6,778 nucleotides of DNA, taken from JANQPX01 sp039028235 (GTDB taxonomy: Bacteria; Pseudomonadota; Alphaproteobacteria; Geminicoccales; Geminicoccaceae). The stretch is taken from the NCBI GenBank assembly GCA_039028235.1, contig JBCCIN010000297.1, forward strand, positions 1-6,778, read 5' to 3'. The notes under the pieces were generated by a model. The model was not told the DNA's origin. It ran no database searches and worked only from the letters and a program-made list of their open reading frames with translations. This document shows, piece after piece, positions 5,949 to 6,778 of this stretch. Numbering within the stretch: the stretch's first letter is position 1; every line of letters begins with the position of its first letter. The translations under genes were made by a program, and so were the position numbers.

Positions 5949-6547
5949 CAGTCGTCCCCACCCTCAGCCGTCATCGAGTTGAGCGTGGTCCGGCCTTCGA
6001 TCGGCATGGAACCCTGTCTGCCCTTGGCCGATCCCGGTGTTGGTTTTTTGCCGGCTTTGAGGTCCTGCAAGATCTTCTTGGTGCTGTCGTAATCCAGGTC
6101 CTCATAAAAATCGTCGTCGACCCAGAGGATCGGGGCGTTGGCGCAGGCGCCAAGGCATTCGAATTCGCGAAGGAAAAACTTGCCGTCCTCGGTGCTCTCG
6201 CCGATGCCAATGCCGAGTTCGTCCTTGCAGGCGCGGACGACATCGTCGGAGCCGCAGAGCCAGCAAGGTGTGGTCGTGCAGGCGCGCACCTGAACCTTCC
6301 CGATCGGCTTGGTGTTGTACATGTCGTAGAAGGAGGCGACCTCGTAGACACGGATATAGGGCATGCCGAGATAGTCGGCGATGTAGTTCATGACATCAGT
6401 CGAGAGCCACCCGCCCGCCTGCTTTTGCGCAAGATCGAGAAGCGGCAGAACAGCGCTGGCCTGCCTGCCCTCCGGATAGCGCGCGACGATCTTCTTGGCT
6501 TCCACCAGGTTCTCTTCGTTGAAGCTGAAGGCCTCGCCTTCTTTCAT
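5948..6547 (-). CDS. nuoE: NADH-quinone oxidoreductase subunit E (24-kDa type, 2Fe-2S N1a)
   Basis: A 199-residue thioredoxin-like ferredoxin subunit of the NADH-dehydrogenase module. It holds the N1a [2Fe-2S] cluster next to the FMN of NuoF. An N-terminal helical region (about 1-80, with YPEGRQASAVLPLLDLAQ at 24-41 and VYEVASFYDMYN at 68-79) precedes the cluster domain. The four ligands are visible as C90-X4-C95 and C131-X3-C135 (CTTTPC and CLGAC). An additional Cys98 sits in CWLCGSDD, where I recall Arg in many relatives. The tail from about 168 is polar and Gly/Pro-rich (KPTPGSAKGRQG) and ends in GGDD; some alphaproteobacterial NuoE proteins have much longer C-terminal extensions, absent here. 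The start ATG (6547-6545) overlaps the nuoD stop and has a GGAG about 10 bases upstream inside nuoD. The stop overlaps the nuoF start as TGATG. Confidence 0.97.
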   Translation of the reverse strand: MKEGEAFSFNEENLVEAKKIVARYPEGRQASAVLPLLDLAQKQAGGWLSTDVMNYIADYLGMPYIRVYEVASFYDMYNTKPIGKVQVRACTTTPCWLCGSDDVVRACKDELGIGIGESTEDGKFFLREFECLGACANAPILWVDDDFYEDLDYDSTKKILQDLKAGKKPTPGSAKGRQGSMPIEGRTTLNSMTAEGGDD

Positions 6548-6778
6548 CGGTCGATTTCTCCGAAGACGATGTCCATGGCGCCGATGATCGCGGGGATGTC
6601 CGGGAGCATGTGGCCTTTGGAGACCGGATCGAGGGCGGCGAGATGGGCGAAGCCGGGGGCGCGGATCTTGCAGCGATAGGGCTTGTTGGTACCGTCCGAG
6701 ACCAGATAGACGCCGAACTCGCCCTTGGGCGCTTCGACCGCGGTGTAGACCTCGCCTTCCGGCACGTGAAAGCCTTCG
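6544..6778 (-). CDS. nuoD: NADH-quinone oxidoreductase subunit D, C-terminal fragment
   Basis: The last 77 complete codons of nuoD, cut by the window edge; translation is already in frame at 6777. NuoD is the 49-kDa-type subunit of the peripheral arm of complex I and forms much of the quinone-reduction site with NuoB. The visible part contains the family's C-terminal block: EGFHVPEGEVYTAVEAPKGE, then GVYLVSDGTNKPYRCKIR, then a GHML motif, and it ends in DIVFGEIDR, the typical finish of the family. The N-terminal quinone-site His lies outside the window. There is no sign of fusion to NuoC at this end, but the N-terminus is not visible. The stop codon TGA (6546-6544) overlaps the nuoE start in an ATGA, so translation is probably coupled. 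Identity is very secure. Confidence 0.97.
   Translation of the reverse strand, partial: EGFHVPEGEVYTAVEAPKGEFGVYLVSDGTNKPYRCKIRAPGFAHLAALDPVSKGHMLPDIPAIIGAMDIVFGEIDR

Noticed and set aside
1..6778. Novel accessory system, mobile element, CRISPR array or RNA gene
   Set aside because: All DNA except about 80 bases is accounted for by nine canonical complex I genes in standard order. No unusual insert, terminal repeats, array spacing or tRNA/rRNA-like segment was seen.

Overview
The whole window is one stretch of a nuo operon encoding proton-pumping NADH:quinone oxidoreductase (respiratory complex I). Every gene lies on the minus strand, so transcription runs from high to low coordinates: nuoD (3' end only), nuoE, nuoF, nuoG, nuoH, nuoI, nuoJ, nuoK and nuoL (first 26 codons only). 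The proteins resemble alphaproteobacterial and mitochondrial complex I: NuoD is separate from NuoC, NuoG is about 700 residues and lacks the N7 cluster motif, NuoI is 162 residues ending in APYR, and NuoH has the AETNR-PFDLPEAE loop. DNA is GC-rich. I therefore infer an alphaproteobacterium; the genus cannot be fixed from this sequence alone.

Layout. 6544-6778 holds the C-terminus of NuoD (quinone-module subunit). 4665-6547 holds nuoE and nuoF, and 2569-4662 holds nuoG; together they form the NADH-oxidising module with FMN and clusters N1a, N3, N1b, N4 and N5. 1566-2576 is nuoH, the membrane subunit that joins the two arms. 1068-1556 is nuoI, carrying N6a and N6b. 82-1001 holds nuoJ and nuoK, small membrane subunits of the proton path, and 1-78 is the start of nuoL, an antiporter-like subunit. 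Electrons pass from NADH to FMN (NuoF), along the Fe-S chain in NuoE/F/G/I, to quinone near NuoD/NuoH, driving proton pumping in NuoH/J/K/L and the rest of the membrane arm.

Packing is very tight. Junctions are an ATGA overlap (D/E), TGATG overlaps (E/F and J/K), an 8-base overlap (G/H), and gaps of 2 (F/G), 9 (H/I), 66 (I/J) and 3 bases (K/L). The I/J gap is the only real spacer and contains a perfect 7-base inverted repeat just before the nuoJ ribosome binding site. No promoter, terminator, RNA gene, mobile element or CRISPR array was seen, and there is no gene-free stretch above 66 bases.

I found no undescribed system. This is a conserved housekeeping operon; the findings are modest residue-level and junction-level oddities.
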